A DNA stretch of 64,000 bases from Brevundimonas sp. UBA6550 (GTDB taxonomy: Bacteria; Pseudomonadota; Alphaproteobacteria; Caulobacterales; Caulobacteraceae), in NCBI RefSeq assembly GCF_002434505.1, contig NZ_DJKE01000004.1:1-64000 (forward strand). Direction: 5' to 3'. The position numbers and the translations under genes are program-made. How positions within the stretch are numbered: the stretch's first letter is position 1; every line of letters starts with the position of its first letter. Shown one piece after another: positions 63,915-64,000 of this stretch. Below the pieces are notes generated by a model, which was given only the letters and a program-made list of their open reading frames with translations, did not search any database and was not told the DNA's origin.

Positions 63915-64000
63915 CTACCGGAACGGCGGCTCGTCGAAGGCGCGAAGCTTGCGCGAATGCAGACGAGAGCCCTCGCTGCGCATCAGATCGACGGCCTGAA
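63915..64000 (-). CDS. C-terminal end of a minus-strand gene, unidentified
   Basis: On the minus strand, a frame open from the window edge reads 27 residues ending RSEGSRLHSRKLRAFDEPPFR and stops at 63915-63917. Codon use looks coding. The rest of the gene is outside the window and no family is assigned. It converges on the metallophosphoesterase gene with the repeat element between them. Confidence 0.45.
   Translation of the reverse strand, partial: QAVDLMRSEGSRLHSRKLRAFDEPPFR

Overview
The window is high-GC DNA from an alphaproteobacterium, most likely Caulobacterales and probably Brevundimonas-like. This is an inference from gene content (sucCD/sucAB cluster, TadE/TadG proteins, RodZ-like protein, PtsP, many TonB-type and lipoprotein genes), from GGAAC-N16-CGTT motifs that match the alphaproteobacterial EcfG general-stress promoter, and from a CtrA-like site. 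No rRNA, tRNA, CRISPR array or intact insertion sequence was seen.

Region 1-9490 is a type I secretion locus. It holds the 3' part of an HlyD adaptor gene, a small AT-rich putative lipoprotein gene, a 2280-residue RTX protein, an HlyC-type acyltransferase and a second lipoprotein. Base composition changes sharply inside the giant gene near 3190. The small gene and the first ~500 codons (HEAGH motif plus a Gly/Ala-rich hydrophobic stretch) look like an exchanged module on a resident secretion scaffold. This is the best candidate for an undescribed system: a T1SS polymorphic toxin with a variable N-terminus and a possible cognate lipoprotein.

Region 9491-12722 is a decayed accessory island. 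It carries a broken AAA/ABC-type ATPase overlapping an intact DUF4435-like gene, which resembles a PARIS (AriA/AriB) defence pair with an inactivated ATPase, and an HTH-like fragment.

Region 12723-30587 holds tadE/tadG-like genes, an M23 peptidase, a ydbH-ynbE-ydbL envelope lipid-transport operon, an orphan-looking cytosine methyltransferase flanked by hairpin repeats, a LysR/azoreductase pair, a LytTR/DUF2306 pair, and a TetR regulator divergent from a TonB-dependent receptor followed by an MFS transporter.

Region 30588-39950 is the TCA cluster sucC, sucD, sucA, sucB. A glycosyltransferase and a VapBC-like toxin-antitoxin pair sit between sucC and sucD, and SucB has two lipoyl domains.

Region 39951-64000 is mostly housekeeping: prfA, a response regulator, Rrf2/TSUP, two lipoproteins, ispG, a RodZ-like gene, ptsP, lysC, ubiG, an OPT transporter, a PAP2 phosphatase, mutM, an enoyl-CoA hydratase, a hydrolase and a DsbD-like reductase. 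Near the end, a glycine-zipper lipoprotein and a lipid-kinase-family gene diverge from two facing EcfG-type promoter motifs.
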